From Nostoc sp. FACHB-892 (lineage in GTDB: Bacteria; Cyanobacteriota; Cyanobacteriia; Cyanobacteriales; Nostocaceae), in the NCBI RefSeq assembly GCF_014698795.1, contig NZ_JACJTR010000003.1, positions 310,001-374,000 of the forward strand: a stretch of DNA of 64,000 nucleotides, in the 5' to 3' direction. A model generated the notes under the pieces. That model made no database searches. It saw only the letters and a program-made list of their open reading frames with translations, and was not told where the DNA came from. Positions 43,792 to 52,785 of the stretch are shown in pieces. Within the stretch, counting starts at the first letter, position 1, and every line of letters begins with the position of its first letter. A program made the position numbers and the translations under genes.

Positions 43792-43936
43792 AGTAAATTA
43801 AGACAAAGATAGGATAATATCCTACAGACTAAACCCGGATTTCTCATTAGTGAGAGATCCGGGCAAAGTTTTTATGTGAAGGTATGGGGTTAATTTAAAA
43901 TCCAAAATTGGCAGAGTCAGAAGTTTAATTCATAAC

Positions 43937-45172
43937 TCAAAACTGAATTTGGCGACAAATTCCAAATGCTGAAGTGTAGGCGTGTAAGAAGGTTCTGCCA
44001 GCAACAGGGCCGATTTCACCGCCACAGAAAAAGCCGCCTACAGGAATATCGCTGAGGTAACGGCGAAATAATTCAGAATCGAAATTGGGTTTACCATACA
44101 GTCCTTCACCTCGTCCCAGACAGGCAAACATTAAGGCAGCTACGGCAGAGGGTTCAGATTCTCGTTGGGTTTGATAACTTTGGAGTAGTAATTCTAGGTC
44201 TTCAGCAGAGGCTTGGGCATCGCGTAGGTGGAATTGCAGCCTTTGACCAGGGCGCACACGATCGCCAATTGCGATCGCCCCAGCTGCTGGATCAACCCCA
44301 AGAATACCACGAATTAAGAAGTCTCCCTGTTGCAAAGCCAGCTTAAATTCATCCATTGCCACACCAACAAACAAAGAGTGCTGTGCTAAAGTCCGTTCGT
44401 GTTCGCTGAGACTGGCAATCAAATCTCGCAACACCACTAGAGGCACTTGCTCATCTAACTCTAGAATAATATTGCGATCGGCTTTTGTGACTTGCAATGG
44501 TTTGCCAATCGGTCGGCATCCTTGCGCTACAATCGTTTCTAAAACAATATTGCCCGTTAAAGCTATACCAACAGTGCCCTCACGATAGAGGCTTTGGCAT
44601 TTCTCGCCTTCAGTATCATTACAAAAAAGAGCAACACGACCACCCATACCTCCACCACTAGCCTGTCCTCCCACTATCACCGATCCTGGATAAGCAAAAT
44701 CTAACCCCTGCAACAAATCGTTGATTCCAGAGGCAAAGGAACTAGACAGCAAGATGAACTGGGGTGTCGGTGATGCTGGCACACCGATCAAATCAACCCA
44801 AGTATCTGGAGAACTGTCTAAGTCAGGTAATTCTTCAGCAACAACATGAAAGACTTGAACCTTTACCCCTGGAAGATGTGCTAAGGTCAAGCTGATAGCT
44901 GGTTCAGCTTCCAGTTCTTGGGTTTCTCCGCCAACTGTCGTGCCAATAACGCCCCCACCACTACAGCCAATTAGCACTGGCACAGAAAGTTTTTCAGTTA
45001 ACAAGGGTAACAATCGGGAATACTCACTCGCAAAAGCAGACGAAATGAATACCAGTCCTAGATCCGCAGGTGCTGTTAACGATGAGACAGCTCGTTCCAC
45101 CACATCTGTAACGGCGGCTTCCAGAGAATGACGGGTTGATAGGGCATTTGCCCACTGCATTTGGTCTGCCAT
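43937..45172 (-). CDS. FIST domain signal-transduction protein
   Basis: The 411-residue protein has FIST_N (about 30-225, VFISSAFASEYSRLLPLLTE to the GIALTGNIV region) and FIST_C (about 230-395, with GRGEGLYGKPNFDSELFRRY and PVGGFFCGGEIGPVAGRTFL). FIST proteins are soluble sensors thought to bind small ligands such as amino acids and usually work with kinases or diguanylate cyclases. Here it stands alone. The ATG at 45172 gives the usual length. Confidence 0.85.
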   Translation of the reverse strand: MADQMQWANALSTRHSLEAAVTDVVERAVSSLTAPADLGLVFISSAFASEYSRLLPLLTEKLSVPVLIGCSGGGVIGTTVGGETQELEAEPAISLTLAHLPGVKVQVFHVVAEELPDLDSSPDTWVDLIGVPASPTPQFILLSSSFASGINDLLQGLDFAYPGSVIVGGQASGGGMGGRVALFCNDTEGEKCQSLYREGTVGIALTGNIVLETIVAQGCRPIGKPLQVTKADRNIILELDEQVPLVVLRDLIASLSEHERTLAQHSLFVGVAMDEFKLALQQGDFLIRGILGVDPAAGAIAIGDRVRPGQRLQFHLRDAQASAEDLELLLQSYQTQRESEPSAVAALMFACLGRGEGLYGKPNFDSELFRRYLSDIPVGGFFCGGEIGPVAGRTFLHAYTSAFGICRQIQF

Positions 45173-45542
45173 GAGTTTTGAGCTTCTTTATCTTTTTGGG
45201 CTAGTAAGTTTTGATTTTTTATTTTGGGAAGAATTGCATCCGACAAAAATGAGTGCGAGCCTTTTGTCTCCTCCATCCCAAGTAGTTGGAGTTGTCATTC
45301 CCTAATAGATGCATCTAAATATATTGTATGATTGTTTATCTATGGTACTAATTCCACAAAATCTTAAAAAATAAAGATGAATGCATTATAGATGCGGCAG
45401 TTTACTGTAATGGTTATAAATCAACAGGCTAAAGTACTAACTTATTAGCTCAATGGTTAGAATGGTTAGTAATCAAACTAAAATCTGCCATTTCTGAAGC
45501 TTTTCTATACTAGTATTAACAACAGACAACGAGACTAAAGCA
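45173..45542. other. Intergenic region, nothing recognised
   Basis: These 370 AT-rich bases separate the divergent FIST and CP12 genes and must hold both promoters. No gene, clear repeat or known site is seen. Confidence 0.4.
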
Positions 45543-45788
45543 ATGACCAACATCCAAGAAACTGCAAAGGGCGACATCCAAGAGAAAATTCAAGAAGAAG
45601 TAGAACAAGCGCGTACTGTGTGTGACGTTAGCGGTAGCAACTCACCAGAGTGTGCTGCTGCTTGGGATGCAGTAGAAGAATTACAAGCCGAAGCTTCCCA
45701 CAAGCGCCAAAACAAGCCAAAAAATTCTCTAGAACAGTATTGCGATGACAACCCAGATGCAATTGAATGCCGGGTTTACGACGAATAA
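45543..45788 (+). CDS. cp12: CP12, redox regulator of the Calvin cycle
   Basis: The 81-residue protein has both Cys pairs. The first lies around TVCDVSGSNSPECAAAWDAV, followed by VEELQAEASH; the second is in QYCDDNPDAIECRVYDE. In the dark, oxidised CP12 ties phosphoribulokinase and glyceraldehyde-3-phosphate dehydrogenase into an inactive complex; thioredoxin releases them in the light. The AWDxVEELQAEASH core is complete and the length is canonical. The gene is monocistronic. Confidence 0.95.
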   Translation: MTNIQETAKGDIQEKIQEEVEQARTVCDVSGSNSPECAAAWDAVEELQAEASHKRQNKPKNSLEQYCDDNPDAIECRVYDE

Positions 45789-46475
45789 AAATTTGAACTA
45801 GTTAATTTTGTGTTCGTTTGTCACCGAGCAACCAAGATTTACTTATTGAGATTTCGCACTTTTACGTTACTCGCGGCTGAAATCCTACTCTAGCTCTTTC
45901 ATCAATTTCTACAACGAGTAAAAAATTGCTGAAATATCTGGAGTTATGGATGTATGAGGATTAAACTTTGAGAGTTTTTATCTTAAAAGGAAACCTTATA
46001 TATCCAAAAAAATTGAAATTTTGTCCGTGAGTATCAAGTATATAGCTGCTAGGTGGGTTTTAAACAGGCTCCCTAATGCTACTACACATAGGTGCAAAAT
46101 TTAAGTTAAGGATCTTTGAGTTGCTTGTTTTTTTGCCAAATTAGAGAGATTGAAGAAAGTAAATTAGACAATTTACCATCTAATACCTTTTCCAAAAATC
46201 TTTGTAACAAATGAATTGGCTGTAGGGGCGTACATCTGTATGCCTCTACAAACTTGTTTATAGTATAAATTACATGAAATGGTATGAGTTGGGGAGCCAC
46301 TTCTTTGCACAAAGAAGTTAGAGCGCAGTCTTGAGACTAGACATTGAGCTTTGTGCTTTGATTAAACTGTTATGTAATATAGATAGACTACTAGCTAGCT
46401 AATAGCTTACAGGTTTGTCAGTTATAGATACTTGCTCTTAGTTAAAATGTTTTATTTATCGTTTGAAAAAAAACT
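45789..46475. other. Intergenic region with a palindromic element
   Basis: These 687 bases lie between cp12 and the DUF3177 gene. Apart from the element at 46183-46285 I see nothing beyond AT-rich leader sequence. The 68-codon minus-strand frame at 46106-46312 runs through the element and is not a gene. Confidence 0.4.
46183..46285. mobile_element. Palindromic MITE-like element
   Basis: Imperfect terminal repeats ATACCTTTTCC and ATGAAATGGTAT flank a 14-bp stem (46221-46250: TGTAGGGGCGTACA paired with TGTATGCCTCTACA, with two G-T pairs). Related copies are at 29812-29875 and 60313-60407. Confidence 0.55.
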
Positions 46476-47072
46476 ATGGACTATAACGTTTGGTTTCGCC
46501 CTTTCGTCTGGACTGATTACCGACTCGCAGTATTATTCCTAGTAATTATTCCGCTAATTCTTTTGATTTGGGCATTTGTGCAAAAAGCGGAGGGCATACA
46601 ACGCTTATTGACTATATACTGGCGAGTATCAAGCCTAGTAGCAATTACGATTTATTTAATGATTGCCCAGTATCCAGTTAGCTTTGTGTCTGGATTGATA
46701 GGTCAGATTTTGATCCCGATTTCGTTGTGGTTCTGGGTGGATATCAACGATGAAATTGAGTATCAAACCAATGGCTCTTTGAAATTAATTTTTACCTCTT
46801 GGCGCTGGGCTACAACTGTTTATTGTATTTTGGGTACATTAGCCTTTATCCCATTTTTGGGTTGTGCTTTTTCTGGCAATATGCTGAAGACTCCCTATTG
46901 TCGCGTCTGGTTTGAGGCTCCATTGCTATTCAAAGAATATTTCCATGCTAATAGCAAGCCTGATTTCTTAGGTTTTCTTGGCATAACTAGTTTAGTAATT
47001 TATGTGCTTTACTTAAGCTACTTTGTTCTGATTAAGCTGGGCAAGCAAGGACGTTCAGCCACGCCACAGTAA
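46476..47072 (+). CDS. DUF3177 membrane protein
   Basis: The 198-residue protein has about five hydrophobic segments. It starts MDYNVWFRPFVWTDYRLAVL, the typical opening of DUF3177, a family of cyanobacteria and plastid-bearing organisms. The motif ISLWFWVDINDEIEY and the conserved WRWATTVYC segment are present. It is predicted to lie in the thylakoid or plasma membrane; the function is unknown. It is followed after 37 bases by another conserved cyanobacterial gene. Confidence 0.8.
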   Translation: MDYNVWFRPFVWTDYRLAVLFLVIIPLILLIWAFVQKAEGIQRLLTIYWRVSSLVAITIYLMIAQYPVSFVSGLIGQILIPISLWFWVDINDEIEYQTNGSLKLIFTSWRWATTVYCILGTLAFIPFLGCAFSGNMLKTPYCRVWFEAPLLFKEYFHANSKPDFLGFLGITSLVIYVLYLSYFVLIKLGKQGRSATPQ

Positions 47073-47109
47073 CCGTTGCTGCTCCACCGTACATCTAAAT
47101 CTTAAAAAA

Positions 47110-47406
47110 ATGAATTCCATTGGTAAACGACTGGAACAATACACCGCTAAACGCCCCCAAGAAGTCCTACTTGTAACGGTGGAAATTGCTGATGAGCAAG
47201 ATACAATTGCTGTTTTCAAAGGCTTTTCTAGTTCTTTGATGCGCCCCACAGCATTTGATGCAGATGTACCAGTTCTTCCAGATGGGGCAAACATCCTCAA
47301 TATTGACCGAGTAGCCAGTCCTTATAATCCTGAAGCGCCTCGTTATATTCAACAAGGACTCTCTTGGGAAGCTATGGAAGCTCTATTGTCAGAACTGGGG
47401 GTCTAA
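47110..47406 (+). CDS. Conserved cyanobacterial protein (98 aa), DUF7734-like
   Basis: The 98-residue soluble protein begins MNSIGKRLEQYTAKRPQEVL, with a beta-rich middle (LLVTVEIADEQDTIAVFKGF) and a helical C-terminus (WEAMEALLSELGV). Proteins of this pattern occur across cyanobacteria and in plastids. The function is unknown. It lies 37 bases after the DUF3177 gene on the same strand, so the two are likely co-transcribed. The gene ends just before a tRNA on the other strand. Confidence 0.65.
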   Translation: MNSIGKRLEQYTAKRPQEVLLVTVEIADEQDTIAVFKGFSSSLMRPTAFDADVPVLPDGANILNIDRVASPYNPEAPRYIQQGLSWEAMEALLSELGV

Positions 47407-47444
47407 GTACTTCTTAGACAAAAAATTAGTTAATGTACAAATAA

Positions 47445-47517
47445 CGAGCGCGGAGGGATTTGAACCCCCGACCCACAGAACCGGAATCTGTTGCTCTATC
47501 CACTGAGCCACGCGCCC
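47445..47517 (-). tRNA. tRNA-Arg (anticodon CCG)
   Basis: On the minus strand a 73-base cloverleaf starts GGGCGCGTGGCTCAGTGGAT. The acceptor stem is GGGCGCG/CGCGCTC with one G-T pair. The anticodon stem is ACAGA/TCTGT with loop TTCCGGT (anticodon CCG). The T-arm contains GGTTCGAATCC and the discriminator base is G. CCA is not encoded. It would decode CGG. It lies between two convergent genes. Confidence 0.93.
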
Positions 47518-47582
47518 TTAGTTTTCCACATTATAGCACGTCTGTGATAAAATTTGCAGCCTAGAGAAACTTGGCTTCTGAG

Positions 47583-48782
47583 TTAAAGATAATTGGCTGG
47601 GTTTACGGGTGTACCATTCCGACGCACTTCAAAGTGAAGGTGGGGGCCAGTTGATAAACCCGTGGAACCGACAGCAGCGATCGCTTGTCCACGTTCAACT
47701 GCTTGTCCCTCAGAAACATACAACTCGCTGCTATGTCCGTACAGTGTTGTAATACCATTGCCGTGGTTGATAATTATAGTTCTGCCATAACCACCATACC
47801 AGCCAGCCAAAATTACTGTTCCCGAATCGGCTGCCCGAATTGTACTACCATAGCTAGCGGCAAAATCTAACCCGGCGTGAAAGCGACGATAGCCAAGAAC
47901 GGGGTGCATCCGCCAACCGAAAGGACTGCTAGTAGAAGCATTGCTAGGATATGCCATTACACCAGTTCCCCGAATGATGAAAGTCCGGCTGTTGGTTTTT
48001 GCTTGCGCCTCTTCTGTTGCTCTAGCTTCTGCTACCTTTTGTTGAATCAAGACTTCCAAATTTTGGGATTCCCTCTCTAGCTGGTTTTGCGCTGCTTCCA
48101 GGGCGAGGCGATCGCTATTAAGACGTTGAATCAATTCTGATTGTGACTCCGCCTGGTTTTGATAATCGGATTTTTGGGCCAGCAGTTGCTCACGAATTAA
48201 GGCAATTTCGTTTTTTTGCTGTTCTACTTCCGTTTTTTGTTGATTTATCAGCTTTGCTTGTTGGTTGAGTTTTACCAAAATTTGTTCGTCTGCCTGATAC
48301 ACTAACTTCAATTGATGACGACGGCTGAAAAAGTCGTTGATATTTTGACTTTGGAGCAAAACTGCCCATCCAACAGATGCAGGCGATCGCTGGAGATAAC
48401 GCAATCGTGCTACTGTTGCTATTTGCCGCTCCTCATAGGAACGTTCCGCTACTGCTAGATCAGTTTCCAACTGCTGGAGGCGTTGGGTGGCGAGTTGTAA
48501 TCGTGATTCGCTCTCTTGAATATAGCTATCTGTAGTTTGCAGATTTTGTTTTAAACCAGTGAGGTGTTTTTGGGCCTCTTGTTGGAGATTTGTTAAGCGA
48601 TCGCGATCTTTAGCCACACTTTGACGCTGCTGGTTCATTTGTTGCTGCTGTTGTCGCAAAGTATCAATAGATCCTGTGGATGTTGCGTGGACTGGAATTA
48701 ATGCCAAAATCCACAGAATGCAGCAAAATGCAATAGATAAATACCCAAAAATCTGCTTTTTTCTGATAAATCGCGCTCTCAT
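47583..48782 (-). CDS. Murein hydrolase activator / M23 peptidase (EnvC-like)
   Basis: From the ATG at 48782 the protein has 399 residues; an in-frame upstream start at 48890 would add another hydrophobic segment. A membrane anchor or signal (about 8-28) is followed by a long coiled coil (about 38-260, LRQQQQQMNQQRQSVAKDRD onward) and a C-terminal LytM/M23 domain (about 285-399). The zinc motifs are present: HAGLDFA (H-x3-D), and HLHFEVR (H-x-H), with GHSSEL before. Such proteins cut cross-links in peptidoglycan or activate amidases during cell division. Confidence 0.88.
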   Translation of the reverse strand: MRARFIRKKQIFGYLSIAFCCILWILALIPVHATSTGSIDTLRQQQQQMNQQRQSVAKDRDRLTNLQQEAQKHLTGLKQNLQTTDSYIQESESRLQLATQRLQQLETDLAVAERSYEERQIATVARLRYLQRSPASVGWAVLLQSQNINDFFSRRHQLKLVYQADEQILVKLNQQAKLINQQKTEVEQQKNEIALIREQLLAQKSDYQNQAESQSELIQRLNSDRLALEAAQNQLERESQNLEVLIQQKVAEARATEEAQAKTNSRTFIIRGTGVMAYPSNASTSSPFGWRMHPVLGYRRFHAGLDFAASYGSTIRAADSGTVILAGWYGGYGRTIIINHGNGITTLYGHSSELYVSEGQAVERGQAIAAVGSTGLSTGPHLHFEVRRNGTPVNPANYL

Positions 48783-49033
48783 AGCGTGCAGCCCAACCAA
48801 AACGATGCTTACAAACCCTATGAGGATTATTCCCAAAATCTGATTTACCCACTCCAACGCATGATTAAATTGTCTGCCAAGTTGTAACACAAAGATTCCA
48901 GCGATGTCAGCATTAAGCAGTTAGTTCATTTATGAAGGAAGGGTTTTGAAATCTGCTAAAGTTTCAGTTACCCTAAAACTCATAACTCAGCACTAGCTCA
49001 AAACCCCGCTACCGCTAACAGGAATTAGGACTG

Positions 49034-50665
49034 ATGCAGAACAAGCAAGAAAAAATTTCGCAAGTGGTAGTGACTGCTGTGCAGATGCGCGATATTGAAA
49101 ATCGGATCTTTGCAGCAGGAATGCCTGTAGTCGCTTTGATGGAAAAGGTGGCGGGATTAATTGCCCGTCGCATTCAAGAGATCCCCCCAACCCCCCTTAA
49201 AAAGGGGGGCTACATCCTTTCAAACACACCGTTCTTAAAAATACCGGCGCAGGCGGGGGAATCTCGTGTTGGAATTCTTGTTGGGCCGGGTCATAATGGC
49301 GGGGATGCTTTAGTAGTAGCCCGTGAATTACACTTTCGCGGATATGAAATTTGGATTTATTCTCCTTTTTCTAAGCTTAAAGAATTAACTTCGCAGCACT
49401 TGCAGTATGCTCAAAGTTTGGGCATTCCAATTTATCAAACAATTGAGCAACTACCAGATTCTGATTTATTGATTGATGGCTTATTTGGGTTTGGTTTAGA
49501 AAGAAACCTTACTGATCCTATTGCCTCTGCAATTAATCAGCTAAATGAATTATCTGTGCCGATTTATAGTATCGATTTACCTTCAGGTTTACACACCGAC
49601 ACAGGCGAAGTATTGGGAACTGCCATTCGCGCCACTTACACATTTTGTTTAGGTTTATGGAAATTAGCTTTCTTCCAAGATCAGGCGCTGGAATATATTG
49701 GGAAAGCTGAGTTAATCGATTTTGATATTCCTCTAACTGATGTAGAAGCTGTTCTAAAAGATGCATCCAGAATTAAACGTATTACACCAGCAACGGCACT
49801 TGCTACTCTACCCCTACCCCGTCCAGCAGTCACCCACAAATATAAAGAAGGACATTTACTGCTGATTTGCGGTTCGCGGCGCTATGCAGGTGGAGCAATT
49901 TTAACTGGTTTGGGTGCTAGGGCTAGTGGTGTGGGGATGCTTTCGATCGCTGTACCCGAATCACTGAAATCTCTTTTGGTGTCACACTTGCCAGAAGCCT
50001 TAATTGTAGGTTGTCCAGAGACGGAAACCGGAGCCATTGCTCACCTACAACTACCCGAAAAAACCGATCTGAGTTCTTTTAATGCGATCGCTTGTGGCCC
50101 CGGTTTAACACGAGATGCTACGCCCATTGTGCAAGAAGTCATAGAAAGCGATCGCCCTCTAATTCTCGATGCCGATGGTTTAAATATCTTGGCACAAATG
50201 GGAGCGATCGCCAGGTTAAAAAAACGTCAAGCCATAACCGTACTCACACCCCACACTGGCGAATTTGAAAGATTATTTCCTGATGTCCCCAATACTAAAC
50301 ATGACAGAGTGAAAGGAGTACAGGAAGCAGCCGTACAAAGTGGCGCTGTAGTGTTGTTGAAAGGGGCAAGAACTGCGATCGCAAACCCTCAAGGTGTTGT
50401 TTGGATCATTCCTGAAAGTACACCCGCCTTAGCACGCGGTGGTAGCGGTGACGTTTTAACTGGACTACTGGGTGGATTATTGGCGCAAGCAGCAACTAAA
50501 CAGATTCCGGTAGAAGATATTGTGGCAACTGCCGCTTGGTGGCATTCGCAAGCTGGTATTTTAGCTGCCCAAGAACGTACCGAATTAGGTGTAGATGCGT
50601 TTACATTGACACAATATTTGATGAAAGTTTTGGCAATGTCTTCTAAGTATATGTTTGATTCTTAA
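49034..50665 (+). CDS. nnrD: Bifunctional NAD(P)HX epimerase / ADP-dependent dehydratase
   Basis: The 543-residue protein repairs hydrated NAD(P)H. The N-terminal epimerase (YjeF_N, about 8-240) contains GILVGPGHNGGDALVVARE and YSIDLPSGLHTDTGEVLG. The C-terminal ribokinase-like dehydratase (about 250-530) contains TVLTPHTGEFERLF, GRTAIANPQG-type context and the anion-hole signature ARGGSGDVLTG. The two-domain layout is that of bacterial Nnr. Residues about 49-76 (IPPTPLKKGGYILSNTPFLK onward) are an in-frame insertion made of dispersed repeat sequence, between the first helix and the nucleotide loop. Confidence 0.93.
   Translation: MQNKQEKISQVVVTAVQMRDIENRIFAAGMPVVALMEKVAGLIARRIQEIPPTPLKKGGYILSNTPFLKIPAQAGESRVGILVGPGHNGGDALVVARELHFRGYEIWIYSPFSKLKELTSQHLQYAQSLGIPIYQTIEQLPDSDLLIDGLFGFGLERNLTDPIASAINQLNELSVPIYSIDLPSGLHTDTGEVLGTAIRATYTFCLGLWKLAFFQDQALEYIGKAELIDFDIPLTDVEAVLKDASRIKRITPATALATLPLPRPAVTHKYKEGHLLLICGSRRYAGGAILTGLGARASGVGMLSIAVPESLKSLLVSHLPEALIVGCPETETGAIAHLQLPEKTDLSSFNAIACGPGLTRDATPIVQEVIESDRPLILDADGLNILAQMGAIARLKKRQAITVLTPHTGEFERLFPDVPNTKHDRVKGVQEAAVQSGAVVLLKGARTAIANPQGVVWIIPESTPALARGGSGDVLTGLLGGLLAQAATKQIPVEDIVATAAWWHSQAGILAAQERTELGVDAFTLTQYLMKVLAMSSKYMFDS
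49180..49257 (+). repeat. CCCCCC...GGGGGG dispersed repeat inserted in frame in nnrD
   Basis: ATCCCCCCAACCCCCCTTAA then AAAGGGGGGCTACATCC is the hairpin repeat also found at 24257-24290 and 37735-37815. It and the following bases add about 26-28 residues to the epimerase domain without breaking the frame. Confidence 0.65.
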
Positions 50666-50761
50666 AACTTTTGATAGCCACAAGAAGACTTTTCAAATAT
50701 CCTCTAAAGCGGTAATGCACCCTACTTAAAATTTATTTTTAATTTGAAATCCAAAATTTAC

Positions 50762-51058
50762 ATGAAAGCCAGAATTGAAAATCAAATACTTTTTATCCAC
50801 CACGAAGATTTGCCAGAGTTTAAGAAAGGTGGTTCGGTAGTACGAAACTCTTATTTCTGGGCACTACGTTCAATTGCTGGTAAAGCTTCGCGTTATCGTG
50901 ATTGGGAATACGAATCGGAGGTTTGGCTTGCGCTTTCACGAATGCTTTTGTCGTTTGCTGAATCTGGGTATTTGGGTCTTAGAGAAACCTTGCTGGAGTT
51001 TCCTATATCTCAAGGAGAAATTCCTAGTTTGCTGCGAGATGTATCCACTTTTGAGTAG
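50762..51058 (+). CDS. Hypothetical protein (98 aa)
   Basis: From the ATG at 50762 the product has 98 residues; a TTG six codons earlier is less likely. It begins MKARIENQILFIHHEDLPEF and is soluble, with a mixed alpha/beta pattern (SYFWALRSIAGKASRYRDWE, then SEVWLALSRMLLSFAESGYL). I recognise no family. It follows nnrD by 96 bases on the same strand, which may reflect co-transcription. The coherent codon use and hydrophobic pattern favour a real gene. Confidence 0.55.
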   Translation: MKARIENQILFIHHEDLPEFKKGGSVVRNSYFWALRSIAGKASRYRDWEYESEVWLALSRMLLSFAESGYLGLRETLLEFPISQGEIPSLLRDVSTFE

Positions 51059-51296
51059 ACCCCTACTGCCTTCGATAAAGAAATCAGCAAATATACCTGA
51101 TGATTAAAAATTGCGGCTGTAGAATTCTGTAGTTAATATTACCAAAAGAATGCTTACACTCGTAGGGCACTCAAATGACGTTAAATCCGTCAAAAGTAGC
51201 CATGCCATCATAGACAAACCCTAATAACAGTAGTTCTGAACCAAGGGTAGTTATGAGAAAACAATTAAAATGCACCAGCTAGTGGAGGAGAATCAC

Positions 51297-51686
51297 GTGA
51301 AAGTAGCAATTATTGCTAAAACATTAATTACATCTATAGGTTTGTTAGCTGTATTTACCCCAAGTCAAGCATTGGCTCAACTCATACCACAACCTTGGGT
51401 TTCAGTCGGTGGAAAAGATGGTGACATAACTTATGCTGTAGGAGCTAGGGCTTTGAATTTTGGGGTTGAGTTAGGAATTGGCCCTGATAGTGCTGCGGGA
51501 GTAGATGTTTTGAAATTTTTCAGTTTGCCTGTCATTTCACCTTATGTAGGAATTGGACTTTATTCAGAAGATAAAGGTGTTGCAGTTTCAGGTGGCGTTC
51601 AGGTAGGTGCTACTGATAACGTTTTTATTGGTGCTGGTTACAATTCTATTCGTGGCTTTAACGGGCAACTGGGAATCAGATTTTAA
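51297..51686 (+). CDS. Small secreted beta-barrel-like protein
   Basis: GGAGGAG at about 51284-51290 lies at ideal distance from a GTG at 51297, which I take as the start (129 residues). An upstream ATG at 51270 has no such site. A signal peptide (KVAIIAKTLITSIGLLAVFT, cleavage near ALA-Q) is followed by short alternating beta strands (PWVSVGGKDGDITYAVGARA, VISPYVGIGLYSEDKGVAVS). It ends in GQLGIRF, the terminal Phe expected of an outer-membrane barrel. The function is unknown. Confidence 0.65.
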   Translation: MKVAIIAKTLITSIGLLAVFTPSQALAQLIPQPWVSVGGKDGDITYAVGARALNFGVELGIGPDSAAGVDVLKFFSLPVISPYVGIGLYSEDKGVAVSGGVQVGATDNVFIGAGYNSIRGFNGQLGIRF

Positions 51687-51858
51687 TTATCAGTTAAATG
51701 AAAGGGAAAGCGGTAGTGGTCGTTCAAGATGCCCGTAATTTCCAACAGATGCTTAATCAATTGTAACAGCTTAAAAAGGAGCTAAACCAACTGAAACTAA
51801 AAAGCTTGTAACAGGAAATTCAAAAGGGTATTGATTGTTATGCCGCGATCGCTTTACA

Positions 51859-52335
51859 TTAAATCTGCTGCTTGCCAACCCAACTAACTCGCTTCTGAAC
51901 GCCAAAACCATCTTGAATGGTATGGTCTGGGTAAGAACTTACTCGTGACTGAATCACAATCCAGCACAAATCCTCAGTATCTGAAATATTTCGCATACAG
52001 CGTTCTCCCTCAGGGTCTACTCGCACTATGGTTCCTTCACCTACAGGAAACACACAATCATCGACTTGAAACTCTCCTTTCCCCTGAACAAATACATAAA
52101 TTTCCTCATTTAAACGATGCTTGTGATAAAAAGGCACGGATGTCTTAGGGGGAAGGTTGTTAAACGAAATTTCAGCGCTTGAGAGATCAAGAATCTGCTT
52201 CAAAAATACCTTACCTTCTAATTTCATAGGGACTTCTGGAGTCTCAAAGATAAACTGCCGCAATTCAGAAAATAGTCCCAAATCAGCCACAGCAAAGTTT
52301 TGCCCAGTTCTAGCAGTTGGTGCGACTTGAGCCAT
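51859..52335 (-). CDS. Cupin domain protein
   Basis: From the ATG at 52335, with GAGGTG upstream, the protein has 158 residues. Cupin motif 1 is KTSVPFYHKHRLNEEIYVFV then QGKGEF, which supplies the His-x-His and Glu metal ligands. Motif 2 is degenerate: RVDPEGERCMRNISDTEDLC. It is divergent from an HxlR regulator across 94 bases that contain a perfect 7-N7-7 palindrome, so it is very probably the target of that regulator. The substrate is unknown. Confidence 0.78.
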   Translation of the reverse strand: MAQVAPTARTGQNFAVADLGLFSELRQFIFETPEVPMKLEGKVFLKQILDLSSAEISFNNLPPKTSVPFYHKHRLNEEIYVFVQGKGEFQVDDCVFPVGEGTIVRVDPEGERCMRNISDTEDLCWIVIQSRVSSYPDHTIQDGFGVQKRVSWVGKQQI

Positions 52336-52387
52336 GATCACCTCATTCAATTTTTAAGTTGCAAACTGCAAGTTAATATAATGGATA

Positions 52388-52408
52388 TTACTTGTAAAAT
52401 GCAAGTAA
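52388..52408. promoter_or_regulatory. Candidate HxlR operator
   Basis: TTACTTG-N7-CAAGTAA is a perfect 21-base inverted repeat in the middle of the 94-base gap between the divergent cupin and HxlR genes. Related half-sites (ACTTGCA, TTGCAAACTGCAAG) flank it. HxlR proteins bind palindromes with TACT/AGTA arms, so self-regulation with co-control of the cupin gene is likely. Confidence 0.6.
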
Positions 52409-52429
52409 CCTGCAAATCTAGTTTTGCCA

Positions 52430-52780
52430 ATGACCCAATCTCGCCGTTCACCCTGTCCAATCGCTTGTTCGCTTGATTTAATCGGCGATCGTTGGACACT
52501 TCTGGTTATTCGAGACATGATGTTTTTTGGAAAACAACGTTTTGAAGAGTTTTTAGAATCCCCTGAAGGAATTTCAAGCAATATTCTGGCAAATCGCCTT
52601 AAGTCTCTTGAAGAGATGGGCTTGGTGGAGAAACAGCCGTACAGCAACCATCCTCGTCGAATGAACTATCAATTAACAGAACGAGGAAAAAGTCTTCGCT
52701 CTGTATTAGAAGTGATGACTGCTTGGGGACTAAAGCATATTTCTGACACAAAGATTCCAGATGATGATCAGTCTATCTAG
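52430..52780 (+). CDS. HxlR-family transcriptional regulator
   Basis: From the ATG at 52430 the protein has 116 residues. It has the HxlR winged-helix pattern: a conserved Cys near the N-terminus (RRSPCPIACSLDLIGDRWTL), then VIRDMMFFGKQRFEEFLES, the recognition helix in GISSNILANRLKSLEEMGLV, and the wing PRRMNYQLTERGKSL. The N-terminal Cys (in CPIA) is the redox or electrophile-sensing residue of related regulators. It probably controls the divergent cupin gene. Confidence 0.88.
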   Translation: MTQSRRSPCPIACSLDLIGDRWTLLVIRDMMFFGKQRFEEFLESPEGISSNILANRLKSLEEMGLVEKQPYSNHPRRMNYQLTERGKSLRSVLEVMTAWGLKHISDTKIPDDDQSI

Positions 52781-52785
52781 GTATT

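Noticed and set aside
46106..46312. 68-codon minus-strand frame
   Set aside because: It is contained largely in a palindromic element.
51700..51850. Short frame starting MKGKAVVVVQDARN followed by in-frame stops
   Set aside because: Only 22 codons are open before a TAA. The following Lys/Leu-rich codons may be a decayed end, but nothing can be identified.
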